Origin: an uncultured Nostocoides sp.
Lineage (GTDB): Bacteria; Actinomycetota; Actinomycetes; Actinomycetales; Dermatophilaceae
DNA length: 64,000 nucleotides
Assembly: GCA_937873315.1 (NCBI GenBank)
Contig: CALMQX010000040.1
Coordinates: forward strand, 62,001-126,000
Direction of reading: 5' to 3'
Positions 43,889 to 52,682 of this stretch are shown here, piece after piece. The notes beneath the pieces were generated by a model, which saw only the letters and a program-made list of their open reading frames with translations, was not told the origin of the DNA and ran no database searches. Position 1 is the stretch's first letter. Each line of letters starts with the position of its first letter. Position numbers and translations under genes: made by a program.

Positions 43889-43894
43889 ACGCCA

Positions 43895-43900
43895 ACCCTA
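43895..43900 (-). promoter_or_regulatory. -10 hexamer TAGGGT of App1-like gene
   Basis: TAGGGT is 6 nt before ATG 43888. Confidence 0.55.
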
Positions 43901-43958
43901 ATCGGCGCTGGCGGCCCGACCCAGCGTCCGGCCCGACGCTGGTCCGACCCTCGCCCGA

Positions 43959-43964
43959 TAGCGT
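43959..43964 (+). promoter_or_regulatory. -10 hexamer TAGCGT of HprK-PqqD gene
   Basis: TAGCGT is 6 nt before GTG 43971. Confidence 0.55.
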
Positions 43965-43970
43965 TGGCCC

Positions 43971-45116
43971 GTGAGCGAGAGTGCGCCCGAGACGCTGGTG
44001 GTCTCGACCATCGGCGTGCACTGGCGCCTGATCCTTGACGTGCCATCCGCGGACCGGGCCCGGATCGCCCGCAACTGGTCCCGCGCGGTGGTCGCGCCGG
44101 AGCGCGCCATCGCCGCCCCGGGTGGCCTAGAGGACTTCGTTGTCTCGCCGGCATTCACTGGCGGACTGGGTGGAATGACCGTGGATACCCTCGGCGAGGG
44201 CCTCGACTATGCCTTCTCTCGCTCGCTGACCATGGCCTCCATCAAACGCCGAGCCGGCGGCGCCCTGATGTTCCACGCCGCCGGCCTCACCGCGCCCGAT
44301 GGCCAGGCCATCGTCCTCGTTGCTGGGTCCGGGACCGGCAAATCCACCGCAAGTCGGATCCTCGGCCGCTCGCTGGGCTACCTCTCCGACGAGACGGTGG
44401 CCGTAGAGGACGACGGTCGGATCGCGGCATACGCCAAGCCGCTCTCGCTGATCCCGCCCGATGCCGACCCGCTAGCCAAGCTCGAGACCGGCCCCGATGA
44501 CCTCGGCCTGCTGCCGGCCCATCCCGACCCCAGGCTCGGGGCAGTGGTGATGCTCGAGCGGGATGCCGCCTGCCCGGAGCCGGTGCTGGAGCCGGTTGCC
44601 CTGATCGATGCCCTAGCGGGGATCACCCCGCAGACCTCCTCGCTCCTGCTGTTGGACCGACCCCTGCAGCGGCTGGCCGAGGCGGTGTGCCGGGGCGGAG
44701 GCCCGTGGCGTTTGCGCTACCCCGAGATCTCGCAGTGCGTCGCGCTGATCACTGGCCTGGTCGATGACCTGACCCACGGCCGCGGCCCCGACCCGATTCA
44801 GTGGCGGGCCGCGCGCGGCGGCCCCGAGGTGCGCGAGCGCCACCCGAACCAGGTCGATGCTCGATACCAGCGCGGTCCGTGCCTGGACGCGGTGGAGTCT
44901 GAGGGCAGCGTGCTCATCGCATCGTCCGCGGCCATCATGCGACTTGACGGTTTGGGCGCGGCCCTGTGGCTGGCCTGCGCGGCTCCCCGCACCCAGGCGG
45001 ACCTGGTCGCCGTGGCAGAGCGCGAACTCGGCGCCCACCCCGAAGCGCCGGCCCTGGTCCGGGGAGCGGTGTCGGCGTTGCTGGAAGCCGAGGTCCTCCA
45101 GATTTCGACAACCTGA
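43971..45116 (+). CDS. HPr-kinase-like P-loop protein fused to a PqqD-like domain
   Basis: A 381-residue cytosolic protein. The middle has the HprK-like nucleotide site: HAAGL, then VLVAGSGTGKSTASRILG (Walker A about residues 119-126) and YLSDETVAVEDDG. The C-terminal 80 residues (from about 298) resemble PqqD/RiPP recognition elements: a small winged-helix fold with AIMRLDGLGAALWLAC and ALLEAEVLQ. Similar kinases modify lasso peptides in some clusters, but no cyclase, protease or precursor is adjacent. The role is unknown; it stands alone, followed by a lipoprotein gene. Confidence 0.72.
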   Translation: MSESAPETLVVSTIGVHWRLILDVPSADRARIARNWSRAVVAPERAIAAPGGLEDFVVSPAFTGGLGGMTVDTLGEGLDYAFSRSLTMASIKRRAGGALMFHAAGLTAPDGQAIVLVAGSGTGKSTASRILGRSLGYLSDETVAVEDDGRIAAYAKPLSLIPPDADPLAKLETGPDDLGLLPAHPDPRLGAVVMLERDAACPEPVLEPVALIDALAGITPQTSSLLLLDRPLQRLAEAVCRGGGPWRLRYPEISQCVALITGLVDDLTHGRGPDPIQWRAARGGPEVRERHPNQVDARYQRGPCLDAVESEGSVLIASSAAIMRLDGLGAALWLACAAPRTQADLVAVAERELGAHPEAPALVRGAVSALLEAEVLQISTT

Positions 45117-45151
45117 GCCCGGCACGCGGTTCGCTGCGGCAGACTCGATCC

Positions 45152-45697
45152 ATGGGCCGAGGAGCGTATGCCGCACTCGCCGCGCTCGTGATCCCGATCT
45201 GGATCAGCGGATGCGCGGGGTCAAGCGCGCCCACGGTCACCGCGCCGACCGCCACGGTGACCGTGACCGCCACGCCGAGCGCGCCATCGCCGTCGCTCGG
45301 TTCGACGCACACTTCGACGCCCAGCGCATCCGGCCCAGCGCCGACCGCCACGGTCACGGTCGCCGCGAGCTCGGCGGCGGCCGAGGAGAACACGCTCTAC
45401 GGCAATCCACCGCGATGTGCCTCGGACCCGAGTTCGAGAGCCGCCTGCGCCTTCGTCGACGCGATCCGAGGTGGGCAGCTATCCACGCTGACCACGACCG
45501 CGCAGCAGGCAGCGCAGGCTCTTGTCCTGCCCGACGGAGCCTGGGGACTTCAGCGCTGCGAACTGGTCACCCAGCTGACGGCGCAGTGCGCGGTGCTCTT
45601 CCTGTTCAGGCCGGGAGTCAGGCTGTATCTCACGCTCAGACCCACCTCAGACAACACGGCATTCGAGGTCATCCACGCCCAACTGGAGTTCCGCTAA
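45152..45697 (+). CDS. Putative lipoprotein, function unknown
   Basis: A 181-residue protein with a signal peptide ending in the lipobox-like ISGC, then a long Thr/Ser/Ala/Pro linker (TATVTVTATPSAPSPS repeats) and a small C-terminal domain with four cysteines (PPRCASD, AACAF, QRCEL, TAQCAV) that may form two disulfides. No family recognised. The ATG 45152 is preceded by CAGACT at 6 nt, a weak version of the usual -10. The start within the previous gene is rejected. Confidence 0.65.
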   Translation: MGRGAYAALAALVIPIWISGCAGSSAPTVTAPTATVTVTATPSAPSPSLGSTHTSTPSASGPAPTATVTVAASSAAAEENTLYGNPPRCASDPSSRAACAFVDAIRGGQLSTLTTTAQQAAQALVLPDGAWGLQRCELVTQLTAQCAVLFLFRPGVRLYLTLRPTSDNTAFEVIHAQLEFR

Positions 45698-45708
45698 GGC
45701 CCGGGCCC

Positions 45709-45990
45709 TCACGGGCACTGGCACGGGATTCCCCCGCACTTGGGGCAGCCCTGCGCATATCGCTCGACCGCCTCGGTGAGGTCGACGCCGACCTGGTTGG
45801 CCAGCGAGGCGACCCAGGCCAGCACGTCGCCGAATTCATGCAGCCGGTCCTCATGGCTTCCCTTGCGCACCGCTTGTGCCAGCTCGCCGATCTCCTCGGT
45901 CAGCCAGGCAACAGTGCTCGGCACCCCGCGCGCGTGATCCCGCTCGCCGAAGGTGCGCGCGATGACGTCTTGCAGGTTGGCCAGGTCCAT
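45709..45990 (-). CDS. MazG-like nucleotide pyrophosphohydrolase with C-terminal Cys motif
   Basis: A 93-residue protein of the MazG-like all-alpha NTP pyrophosphohydrolase superfamily. The metal-binding EExxE is TEEIGELAQAVRKG, followed by the second motif EFGDVLAWVASLAN. The end CPKCGGIPCQCP adds a possible zinc knuckle. It may clean up non-canonical nucleotides. The ATG 45990 follows TAGCGT at 6 nt. Confidence 0.85.
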   Translation of the reverse strand: MDLANLQDVIARTFGERDHARGVPSTVAWLTEEIGELAQAVRKGSHEDRLHEFGDVLAWVASLANQVGVDLTEAVERYAQGCPKCGGIPCQCP

Positions 45991-45996
45991 GAGGGG

Positions 45997-46002
45997 ACGC
46001 TA
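45997..46002 (-). promoter_or_regulatory. -10 hexamer TAGCGT of MazG-like gene
   Basis: TAGCGT is 6 nt before ATG 45990. Confidence 0.55.
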
Positions 46003-46017
46003 TCGCGCCGGCACCGG

Positions 46018-46680
46018 CTAGTTCAGGGCCGCGCCACCCGGCGGGTCCAGCCGTGGCAGCGCATGAAACCGGCGCAGGAGCGCGGTTTCCCGCCTCAGGA
46101 TCGCGCGCACCTGAATCAGGCGGGCCTCCTCGTCCACAGCCGAGAGCACACACTGGCGGTCGGCGGCCTCAAGGACCATCTGGTCGGCAATCCGGTAGGC
46201 CAACTGCCCGCGGGCGGCCTCCACGTCCCGTGGCTGGGCGCCCATCGCCTGCTGGTATGCCGCGAGCTCGTCTCGGGCGCTCTGCACCAGCGACGAGTCG
46301 GCGGCCTCGGCCGACTCGGTCAGCCACGTGATCTCCCCCGTCAGATAAGGCGTGCCCGCGGCCTGGTCGATCCGGTCCAGGTGAAACCGGCGCCGGCCGG
46401 TGGCGACCAGATGCATCACGCGTCGGCCGGTGCTGTGATCCCTGGCCATCGCCTCCACCTGAGCTTCGCAACCCACCTCGGCCAGCGAGGTCGCCGCGCC
46501 GACCCCGACCTCATGGCCCTGCCGAATCCACAAGACTCCGAAGCAGCGCTCCGGCTCCGGGGCTCGAGCCAGCGCCTCGGCGAGCGCGAGGTACCTCGGT
46601 TCAAAGAGTTGTAGCGGCAGCCGGGCTCCCGGCAAGAGCACCGAACCCAGCGGGAAGAGCGGAATCCGTGCCTGGGACAT
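46018..46680 (-). CDS. Lon N-terminal-domain (LON substrate-binding) protein
   Basis: A 220-residue protein made only of the Lon substrate-binding domain: the start RIPLFPLGSVLLPGARLPLQ and FEPRYLALAEALA are typical, and the C-terminal helical part (LAYRIADQMVLEAADRQCVL) follows. No ATPase or protease domain is present. Relatives are common in actinobacteria and their role is unclear. It begins 1 nt after the antiporter stop, so it is cotranscribed with it. Confidence 0.9.
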   Translation of the reverse strand: MSQARIPLFPLGSVLLPGARLPLQLFEPRYLALAEALARAPEPERCFGVLWIRQGHEVGVGAATSLAEVGCEAQVEAMARDHSTGRRVMHLVATGRRRFHLDRIDQAAGTPYLTGEITWLTESAEAADSSLVQSARDELAAYQQAMGAQPRDVEAARGQLAYRIADQMVLEAADRQCVLSAVDEEARLIQVRAILRRETALLRRFHALPRLDPPGGAALN

Positions 46681-46681
46681 C

Positions 46682-47965
46682 TCAGATCGCCGGCTGATCC
46701 GAGGGGCTTCGGTCGGCCTCGATCGCGCGATTGACCAGCGGCAACATGGTCAAGCCCTGGACCGCGATGGTGAAGATGACGATGGCATAGGTCACCGTGA
46801 CCAAGTGGGTGCGGTACGGGCTATCGCCGGGCAGGCCCAGGGCCAAGCTGATCGCGATCCCACCGCGCAGGCCACCCCAGGTGAGCACGCGCACGGTCCA
46901 CGGCCCATAGCCGTCGCGGGAACGCACGAAGGGCATGGCCGCCCCCACGCTGATGAACCGAGCCAAAAGGGCCGCGATGATGAGCAGTGCGCTGGCGACG
47001 ATTTGCGCGCCGGTGGTCTCGGTCAGCAGCACATCGAGTCCGATGAAGGCAAAGAGCACGATATTGAGGATCTCGTCAAGGGTCTCCCAGAAGCCCTCGA
47101 CGTGATGGACCGTGGCACCGTGGAAGGCCACATCCTTGCCCCAGGACATGATGAGCCCCGCGACTACCATGGCCAGCGGTCCAGACAGCCCGAGGTCCAC
47201 GGCGGCGACATACCCACCGACCACGGTCGCTACCGTGATGAGCACCTCCAGCGCGTGCGCTTCGATGGAGGCGCACAGCTTGTAGCAGATGAATCCCAGC
47301 ACGAGCCCAAAGGCGATCCCGCCAAGCGCCTCCTGGGCAAAGACCAAGGCGGCCGTGCTAGCGCCCGGCTCCGGCGTCGTGTGGCCGATACCCACCAGGC
47401 TCCCGATGACGATGAAGAAGACCACGCCGATGCCGTCGTTGAAGAGCGATTCTCCCGCAATAAGGATGCGTACCCGCTCCGGGATCTTCGTGCGCTTGAG
47501 CAGATCGAGGACCGCCACCGGGTCGGTTGGGCTGATCAAGGCCCCGAAGAGGAAACACCACAGCAGAGGCACATCAAGGCCAACCAGCCGGAAGACGGCA
47601 TACGACGCGAGCCCCATGAGCGCAGTGCTGATCGCCGTGCTGACAAAGGCGAGCGTCAGCACACTGCGCCGCTGCCGGAGCATCTGGCGCGCATTCAGGC
47701 TCATTGCGCCCGCGAACAGCAGGAAGCTCAAGATGCCGTTGAGCACGAAGTCCGTGAAGTCCAAGGTCTCCAGCAGGTGGGCGAGCTCGGTGCGCAGCCC
47801 GAAAGTCAGACCGAAGCGGTCAAGGGTGATCAGGCCGATCGACGCCAGCGCGCCGGCCAAGGTGACTCCCACGGTGGTGGGGATGCGCGTATAGCGCTCG
47901 TTGGCCCATGCGAGTAGCGCGGTGACCACGAGCAGGACGGCGAACGCGCCGACGGCAGTGCTCAT
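46682..47965 (-). CDS. Na+/H+ antiporter, CPA1 family (NhaP-like)
   Basis: A membrane antiporter of 427 residues with about twelve helices. CPA1 hallmarks are GALISPTDPVAVLDLLKR and the ion-binding AGESLFNDGIGVVFFI. It lacks a long cytosolic C-terminal tail. It probably exchanges Na+ or K+ for H+ for pH and salt balance. ATG 47965; the next gene on the same strand (Lon-N) follows directly. Confidence 0.93.
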   Translation of the reverse strand: MSTAVGAFAVLLVVTALLAWANERYTRIPTTVGVTLAGALASIGLITLDRFGLTFGLRTELAHLLETLDFTDFVLNGILSFLLFAGAMSLNARQMLRQRRSVLTLAFVSTAISTALMGLASYAVFRLVGLDVPLLWCFLFGALISPTDPVAVLDLLKRTKIPERVRILIAGESLFNDGIGVVFFIVIGSLVGIGHTTPEPGASTAALVFAQEALGGIAFGLVLGFICYKLCASIEAHALEVLITVATVVGGYVAAVDLGLSGPLAMVVAGLIMSWGKDVAFHGATVHHVEGFWETLDEILNIVLFAFIGLDVLLTETTGAQIVASALLIIAALLARFISVGAAMPFVRSRDGYGPWTVRVLTWGGLRGGIAISLALGLPGDSPYRTHLVTVTYAIVIFTIAVQGLTMLPLVNRAIEADRSPSDQPAI

Positions 47966-48003
47966 GAGTCAACTCAATCACGTCCCGACGGTGTCGAACG
48001 CCC

Positions 48004-49296
48004 TCACCGAAGCGGGTGGGCCAACTCGTCCTCAGGAAGCTTGGCGAGCACCACGGCAAGCACCGCGGCAATCACGGGGAGCACGCCGGCAAGCACGAAG
48101 GTCGGGGTAATCCCGATCCAATGCGCCAGCGGACCCGCGAGCGCCATCGACACCGGCATGAGCGCCAGCGATACGAAGAAGTCCAGGCTAGAGACGCGGC
48201 CCAGCAACTCCGAGGGCACCCGGCGCTGGAGCAGGGTCCCCCAGATGACTGTGCCCATTCCGAAGGCCACCCCGAGCACGGCGGCCGACAGGATGACCTG
48301 CCACAGGCTGGTCGCCAGGCCCATCGCGATGAGCGGAAGCGCACCGGCGCCCCACAGCAGGTTCATCACCGTCAGGTAGCGCCGCGGCATACGCAAGGAC
48401 CCCATGACCAGCGAGCCGAGCGCCGAGCCCAGTCCGTATGCCGCAAGCACCCACGCGTGATCCTGTGGGCCTCCAGCCAGTCGTTCCTTGACCAGGAACG
48501 GGATGAGCACCTCGATCGGCCCCATGATGCTGAGGACGAGAAGGGTCGCGAAGAGCAGCGTGGCCAGCAGCCAGGGGGTGCGCACCATGAAGGCGAAGCC
48601 CTCGCGCAGGTCGCGCCCGGCGCCCGCCAAGCCGGGGCCGCCCTCGTCCCGGGTCGGGAGGTCGCGACGCACCGGGGTCCTGGGGACGGTCATGAGCATG
48701 AGCACCCCAGCCAACGAGACCAGCGCGCAGACACCCATCGCGAGCGCCGGGTTGACCGCGGCGATGATGCCGCCAGCGATGGCCGGCCCGAGCGCCTGGT
48801 GTAGGGCAGGCCGCACCATGCCCTCAAAACCGTTGACCGCCAACAACTCGCTCTCGTCGACGAGCGCCGGCAGCCAGGCCGTGTACGCGGGGTAGTAGAA
48901 GGCCATGGCCATCCCGATGAGGAAGCCCACGCCCGCGAGCACCGGCACGGACGTGCCGCCAACTAGGGCGAGCGCCGCCACCACCGCCATCCCCAGCAGC
49001 TCGACCGAGGTAACGATGACCAGGATGACCTTCTGTGGCACACGATCGGCGACGACGCCACCCAGGAGCGCCGGCAGGATGATGCCGATCGCACCGGCGG
49101 TGGCCACCACGGACAGCGAAGCCGGGCCGCCACCAAGGCGGATCACCTCCCACACCACCGCCACAGCCCACATGCCCGCAGCCAAGGTCTGCAGCATGAG
49201 CGCTACCGCGAGGCGGCGGTAACCCGCGTTGCGAAATGGCGCGATCGCCCGCCCGATGGCAGACGATCGCCCCGGCGCGGGCAGAGCATCACTCAC
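48004..49296 (-). CDS. MFS efflux transporter (MFS_3/EntS-like)
   Basis: A 430-residue MFS protein with twelve predicted helices. The family loop motif between helices 2 and 3 reads GGVVADRVPQKVILV, and a second YYPAYTAWLPALVDESELLA lies near helix 4-5, typical of the MFS_3/EntS export group. Its GTG start overlaps the pxpC stop (GTGA), so it may be translated with the 5-oxoprolinase operon. TAGCCT 7 nt upstream also offers a leaderless start of its own. The cargo is unknown. Confidence 0.88.
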   Translation of the reverse strand: MSDALPAPGRSSAIGRAIAPFRNAGYRRLAVALMLQTLAAGMWAVAVVWEVIRLGGGPASLSVVATAGAIGIILPALLGGVVADRVPQKVILVIVTSVELLGMAVVAALALVGGTSVPVLAGVGFLIGMAMAFYYPAYTAWLPALVDESELLAVNGFEGMVRPALHQALGPAIAGGIIAAVNPALAMGVCALVSLAGVLMLMTVPRTPVRRDLPTRDEGGPGLAGAGRDLREGFAFMVRTPWLLATLLFATLLVLSIMGPIEVLIPFLVKERLAGGPQDHAWVLAAYGLGSALGSLVMGSLRMPRRYLTVMNLLWGAGALPLIAMGLATSLWQVILSAAVLGVAFGMGTVIWGTLLQRRVPSELLGRVSSLDFFVSLALMPVSMALAGPLAHWIGITPTFVLAGVLPVIAAVLAVVLAKLPEDELAHPLR

Positions 49297-50171
49297 GCCA
49301 CTGAGGCTACCCAGCGGAACTGGACTCGTCCTGTTGGGGTGAGTTGAGCGACCCGGTCCACGTCCGCGGAGAGCAGCACACCGATGACCGGATACCCGCC
49401 GGTAACCGGATGATCATTGAGCAGAATGACCGGCTCGCCGCTCGGCGGGACTTGGATGGCACCTCGAACCATGCCCTCGCTAGGCAACTCCAGCGCGGCG
49501 TGAGTCTCGTTGCGCTGCAACGGTATGCCGTGCAGCCGTACACCGCGTCGGTCGCTTGCCGACGACACGGTCCATGGAGTCCTCGCCAAGGCGTCGGGGT
49601 CTTGGAACCAGTGCGCGCGGGGCCCGGGCAGCACCCGCAGGGTCACCTCTGCAGGCCAGGGGCGGGCAGTCGGCGCGGCCTCGACATGCGGCAGGCGGCG
49701 CGGAGTCCGGCCCACGCGGAGGCGGTCGCCCGGCCGCAATGGCGCCGGCCCGATCCCCGATAGCGTGTCGGTGGCTCGTGAGCCCAGCACCCGGGGAACC
49801 GCGATGCCGCCACGGACAGCCAGGTAGGTCCGCGCGCCATTGGGCGGCATACCGACCGTGAGGGTGGCACCATCGGGCAGTTCCACGAGCGCGCCATGTC
49901 CTACCGGGCGAGAATCCACGCTCACCACGGCCGGCGCACCGGTGAGGCAGACCGTGCTCCGCCCATGAGACCGGACGCGAAGGCCACCCAGGGTGCACTC
50001 GATGCTGGCCGCGCCCGCGGGATTGCCGAGCAGGCGATTGGCCAGGGCGTGCGCACCGAGGTCCGCGGCCCCCGAGCGCCCGACGCCGATCGCTAAGTGG
50101 CCGATGCGGCCACGGTCCTGGATGAGGGCCAGCGGTCCGGTCTGGAGGATCTCGAGGTGGCTGCGGCTCAT
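49293..50171 (-). CDS. pxpC: 5-oxoprolinase subunit PxpC
   Basis: Large subunit of the ATP-dependent 5-oxoproline (pyroglutamate) hydrolase PxpABC, 292 residues. The start [20 protein letters not shown], the early [20 protein letters not shown] and the C-terminal [18 protein letters not shown] are family hallmarks. ATG 50171 overlaps the pxpB stop (ATGA). Confidence 0.94.
   Translation of the reverse strand: MSRSHLEILQTGPLALIQDRGRIGHLAIGVGRSGAADLGAHALANRLLGNPAGAASIECTLGGLRVRSHGRSTVCLTGAPAVVSVDSRPVGHGALVELPDGATLTVGMPPNGARTYLAVRGGIAVPRVLGSRATDTLSGIGPAPLRPGDRLRVGRTPRRLPHVEAAPTARPWPAEVTLRVLPGPRAHWFQDPDALARTPWTVSSASDRRGVRLHGIPLQRNETHAALELPSEGMVRGAIQVPPSGEPVILLNDHPVTGGYPVIGVLLSADVDRVAQLTPTGRVQFRWVASVA
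49304..49309 (-). promoter_or_regulatory. -10 hexamer TAGCCT of MFS gene, inside pxpC
   Basis: TAGCCT is 7 nt before GTG 49296 and lies within the last codons of pxpC. Confidence 0.45.
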
Positions 50172-50812
50172 GAGGGCACCGCGCGGAAGGTGACGATCGT
50201 CCCCGGGGTGAGCAGCGCCGGTGGGTCCTGGGCGAGGTCCCAGAGCACGGCACTCGTTCGCCCGATGAGTTGCCAGCCCCCGGGCGAGGACCGCGGATAG
50301 ATCCCGCTGTAGTCGCCGGCGAGCGCGACCGACCCGGCCGGTACGGACTTTCGCGGTGTCGCCAACCGGGGCACCCTAAGCCGAGGGTCGCCACCGACGA
50401 GGTAGCCAAATCCCGGTGCGAAGCCAGTGAACCCGACGCGCCAGGGTGTGCCGGTGTGCGCCTCGATCACCTCCTGCGCGGTGAGGCCCGTATGCCGCGC
50501 CACATCTGCCAGATCCGGCCCGTCATAGACAACCTCGATCTCGACCTGTCGCGACTGCCCCCGATCAGCGCTCACGGCGAGGTCGCTCAGCAGCGCCTGG
50601 ACCTGCGATCTCAGGCGGCTGAGCTGCGTGCCAGGGCGCAACGTGATCAGGACCGTGCGGGCCGCGGGCAGCAGGTCCTCGACGCCGCGCCACACCCCAT
50701 GGCCAGCCGCGGCGAGCCGGCCGAGCGCGGCCGTGGCCGTGAGCACCTCGTCGGTGCCGCCGAGCTCGACCAGCAGAGCATGCTCACCCAGGGGCAGCAG
50801 GCGGGAATCCAC
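50168..50812 (-). CDS. pxpB: 5-oxoprolinase subunit PxpB (KipI-like)
   Basis: A 214-residue subunit. The N-terminal start [15 protein letters not shown] and the C-terminal cyclophilin-like core with [19 protein letters not shown] and [14 protein letters not shown] are diagnostic. GTG 50812 lies 5 nt after the pxpA stop; the gene overlaps pxpC. Confidence 0.94.
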   Translation of the reverse strand: MDSRLLPLGEHALLVELGGTDEVLTATAALGRLAAAGHGVWRGVEDLLPAARTVLITLRPGTQLSRLRSQVQALLSDLAVSADRGQSRQVEIEVVYDGPDLADVARHTGLTAQEVIEAHTGTPWRVGFTGFAPGFGYLVGGDPRLRVPRLATPRKSVPAGSVALAGDYSGIYPRSSPGGWQLIGRTSAVLWDLAQDPPALLTPGTIVTFRAVPS

Positions 50813-50817
50813 GGCAG

Positions 50818-51585
50818 CTACCGATCGACGAAGGCGCGCACCTCGACGCCCGCCGCCTCAAGCGCCGCGCGGATGGCCCGCGCCATGGCCACGGCGCCCG
50901 GGGAGTCTCCGTGCGTGCAGATGGAGTCCGCCTCGACTGCGAGGTCGCTGCCATCGACCGCCCGGATGCGGCCTTGCATGGCCAGGCGAAGCATGCGTGC
51001 GGCCACTTCGTCGGGATCGGAGAGCAGCGCCCCCGGCTGGTCCCGCGGCACCAGTCCGCCCTCGGGGGTGTAGCCACGGTCCGCAAATGCCTCCCTGACG
51101 GTGCGCAGTCCCGCCGCCGCTGCCTCCGCCAAGAGCACCGAGCCGGGCAGGCCGAGGATGGGCAGCGAGGAGTCGTATGCCGCAACAGCTTTCACCACCG
51201 CGCGCGCTTGACGTTGGTCAACGGCGGCGGTGTTGTAGAGCGCGCCATGAGGCTTGACATAGGCCACACTGGTGCCCGCCACGCGGCATAGGCCATCAAG
51301 GGCGCCGATCTGATAGATCACATCGGCGGTGAGCTCGGCGGAGGGCATGTCCACCGCCCACCTCCCAAAGCCCGCGAGCTGCCGGTAACCGACCTGCGCT
51401 CCGACGACCACCCCCGAGGCCGCGGCCGTCGCACAGGTGCGTTGCAGCGTTAACGCGTCACCCGCATGGAAACCGCAAGCCACATTCGCGCTGGTCACCA
51501 GGCCCACCATCGCGCTGTCATCGCCCAAACGCCAGGCGCCGAAGGACTCGCCGAGGTCGGCATTGAGGTCCAGGCGCGGCGGCAT
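50818..51585 (-). CDS. pxpA: 5-oxoprolinase subunit PxpA (LamB/YcsF)
   Basis: A 255-residue LamB/YcsF protein that forms, with PxpBC, the enzyme cleaving 5-oxoproline to glutamate. The N-terminal [33 protein letters not shown] and [12 protein letters not shown] are hallmark segments. First gene of pxpABC; the ATG 51585 follows TAGCCT at 6 nt. Confidence 0.95.
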   Translation of the reverse strand: MPPRLDLNADLGESFGAWRLGDDSAMVGLVTSANVACGFHAGDALTLQRTCATAAASGVVVGAQVGYRQLAGFGRWAVDMPSAELTADVIYQIGALDGLCRVAGTSVAYVKPHGALYNTAAVDQRQARAVVKAVAAYDSSLPILGLPGSVLLAEAAAAGLRTVREAFADRGYTPEGGLVPRDQPGALLSDPDEVAARMLRLAMQGRIRAVDGSDLAVEADSICTHGDSPGAVAMARAIRAALEAAGVEVRAFVDR

Positions 51586-51591
51586 ACGCCC

Positions 51592-51597
51592 AGGCTA
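51592..51597 (-). promoter_or_regulatory. -10 hexamer TAGCCT of pxpABC
   Basis: TAGCCT is 6 nt before ATG 51585. Confidence 0.55.
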
Positions 51598-51626
51598 GCG
51601 AGGGTGCGCGAGCGGCGAGGGGCGTC

Positions 51627-51632
51627 TACGGT
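51627..51632 (+). promoter_or_regulatory. -10 hexamer TACGGT of DUF4177 gene
   Basis: TACGGT is 6 nt before ATG 51639. Confidence 0.55.
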
Positions 51633-51638
51633 GGACGA

Positions 51639-51842
51639 ATGCGCTATGAGTACAACGTTCTCGAGATCCGTGAAGGCTTGGTCGGCGGCAAGATGTCCGG
51701 CGATAAGCTGCAGAAGATCCTCAATGAGCAGGCCGCCTCGGGCTGGCAGCTGAAGGCCATCACCGCCACTGAGGTCAAGGGTCGCCTCGGCCCTGGTGGG
51801 GTCGAAGGTCTGCTGATCACCTTCGAGCGCGCGGTCGGCTGA
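51639..51842 (+). CDS. DUF4177 small protein
   Basis: A 67-residue protein with the DUF4177 pattern: RYEYNVLEIRE, then LQKILNEQAASGWQLKAIT and a final LLITFERAV strand. Small alpha-beta fold, function unknown. It has its own leaderless promoter and is divergent from pxpA. Confidence 0.85.
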   Translation: MRYEYNVLEIREGLVGGKMSGDKLQKILNEQAASGWQLKAITATEVKGRLGPGGVEGLLITFERAVG

Positions 51843-51917
51843 GCCGCCGCACGCCACGACCCGCGCCGGTACTAGTACCTTCGGCGTAGTCCGGTCGCCA
51901 TTCCTTGTTGAACGGTT

Positions 51918-51923
51918 TACGGT
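51918..51923 (+). promoter_or_regulatory. -10 hexamer TACGGT of DUF2231-cytochrome b5 gene
   Basis: TACGGT is 6 nt before ATG 51930. Confidence 0.55.
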
Positions 51924-51929
51924 CTCCCC

Positions 51930-52682
51930 ATGGAAGATCTGTTCGACACCATTGCTGGCCTGCCGATCCACCCCCTCGTTGTCCATGCGGCGGTGGTCCT
52001 GCTGCCCCTGGGCGCCCTTGGCTTGGTCGCCATGGTGGTCAAGCCGGCCCTCCAGGAGCGCTATGGCTCCTTGATCATGGCCGTCATCGTCATGGGCGCC
52101 GGTAGCGCCTTTGTCGCTGACCAGTCCGGCGAGGCGTTGGCCGCTCGGGTGGGCTCCCCCGGTGAGCACGAGGAGTGGGGCGAGCGCTTGGTCATGTCGG
52201 CCATGCTGCTGACTGTCGTTGCGCTCGTGTGGTGGATTCGTCAGCGACGCAGCCAGCGCAGCGGGTCCACGGCCGCCGGCGCCGGCCTCCTCGGGGGCGC
52301 GGCGGCGCTGCTCGGAGTCGTCGTGATGGGCATGGCGCTGGCCGCGGGACACAGTGGCGCCACGGCAGCCTGGGCCGACCGGATCTCCGCTAGCGAGTCC
52401 AAGAGCGCCACCCCGACAACCTCAGCGACCAAGGCCACCTCAACCAGCTTGACGGCGGCCGCGGTCGCGACGCACAACTCGGTCAGCGACTGCTGGACCA
52501 TCGTGGACGGCCAGGTGTACGACCTGACCTCCTGGGTCGGCCGGCACCCCGGCGGAGAGGCTCCTATCGAGAGCCTCTGCGGTCAAGACGGATCGGCGGC
52601 CTTCCGCGAGCAGCATGGTTCGCAGGGTGAGCCCAACGAACGGCTCGCGTCCTTCCTGCTGGGTCCGGTAGCTGCGTCCTAG
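51930..52682 (+). CDS. DUF2231 membrane protein fused to a cytochrome b5-like domain
   Basis: A 250-residue protein. The N-terminal part is a four-helix DUF2231 membrane unit (GLPIHPLVVHAAVVLLPLGA; further helices around residues 45-65, 85-105 and 115-140). A Ser/Thr/Ala linker leads to a cytochrome b5-like domain: SVSDCWTIVDGQVYDLTSWV, the heme His in GRHPGGEAPI, and a second His in FREQHGSQG. It is probably a heme-binding membrane redox protein facing outward. Its stop overlaps the convergent aminotransferase stop. Confidence 0.85.
   Translation: MEDLFDTIAGLPIHPLVVHAAVVLLPLGALGLVAMVVKPALQERYGSLIMAVIVMGAGSAFVADQSGEALAARVGSPGEHEEWGERLVMSAMLLTVVALVWWIRQRRSQRSGSTAAGAGLLGGAAALLGVVVMGMALAAGHSGATAAWADRISASESKSATPTTSATKATSTSLTAAAVATHNSVSDCWTIVDGQVYDLTSWVGRHPGGEAPIESLCGQDGSAAFREQHGSQGEPNERLASFLLGPVAAS

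Noticed and set aside
44857..46614. A 585-codon open frame on the plus strand
   Set aside because: It is antisense or out of frame to four well-supported genes; its translation is Arg/Pro/Ala-rich without domains, as expected of GC-rich shadow frames.
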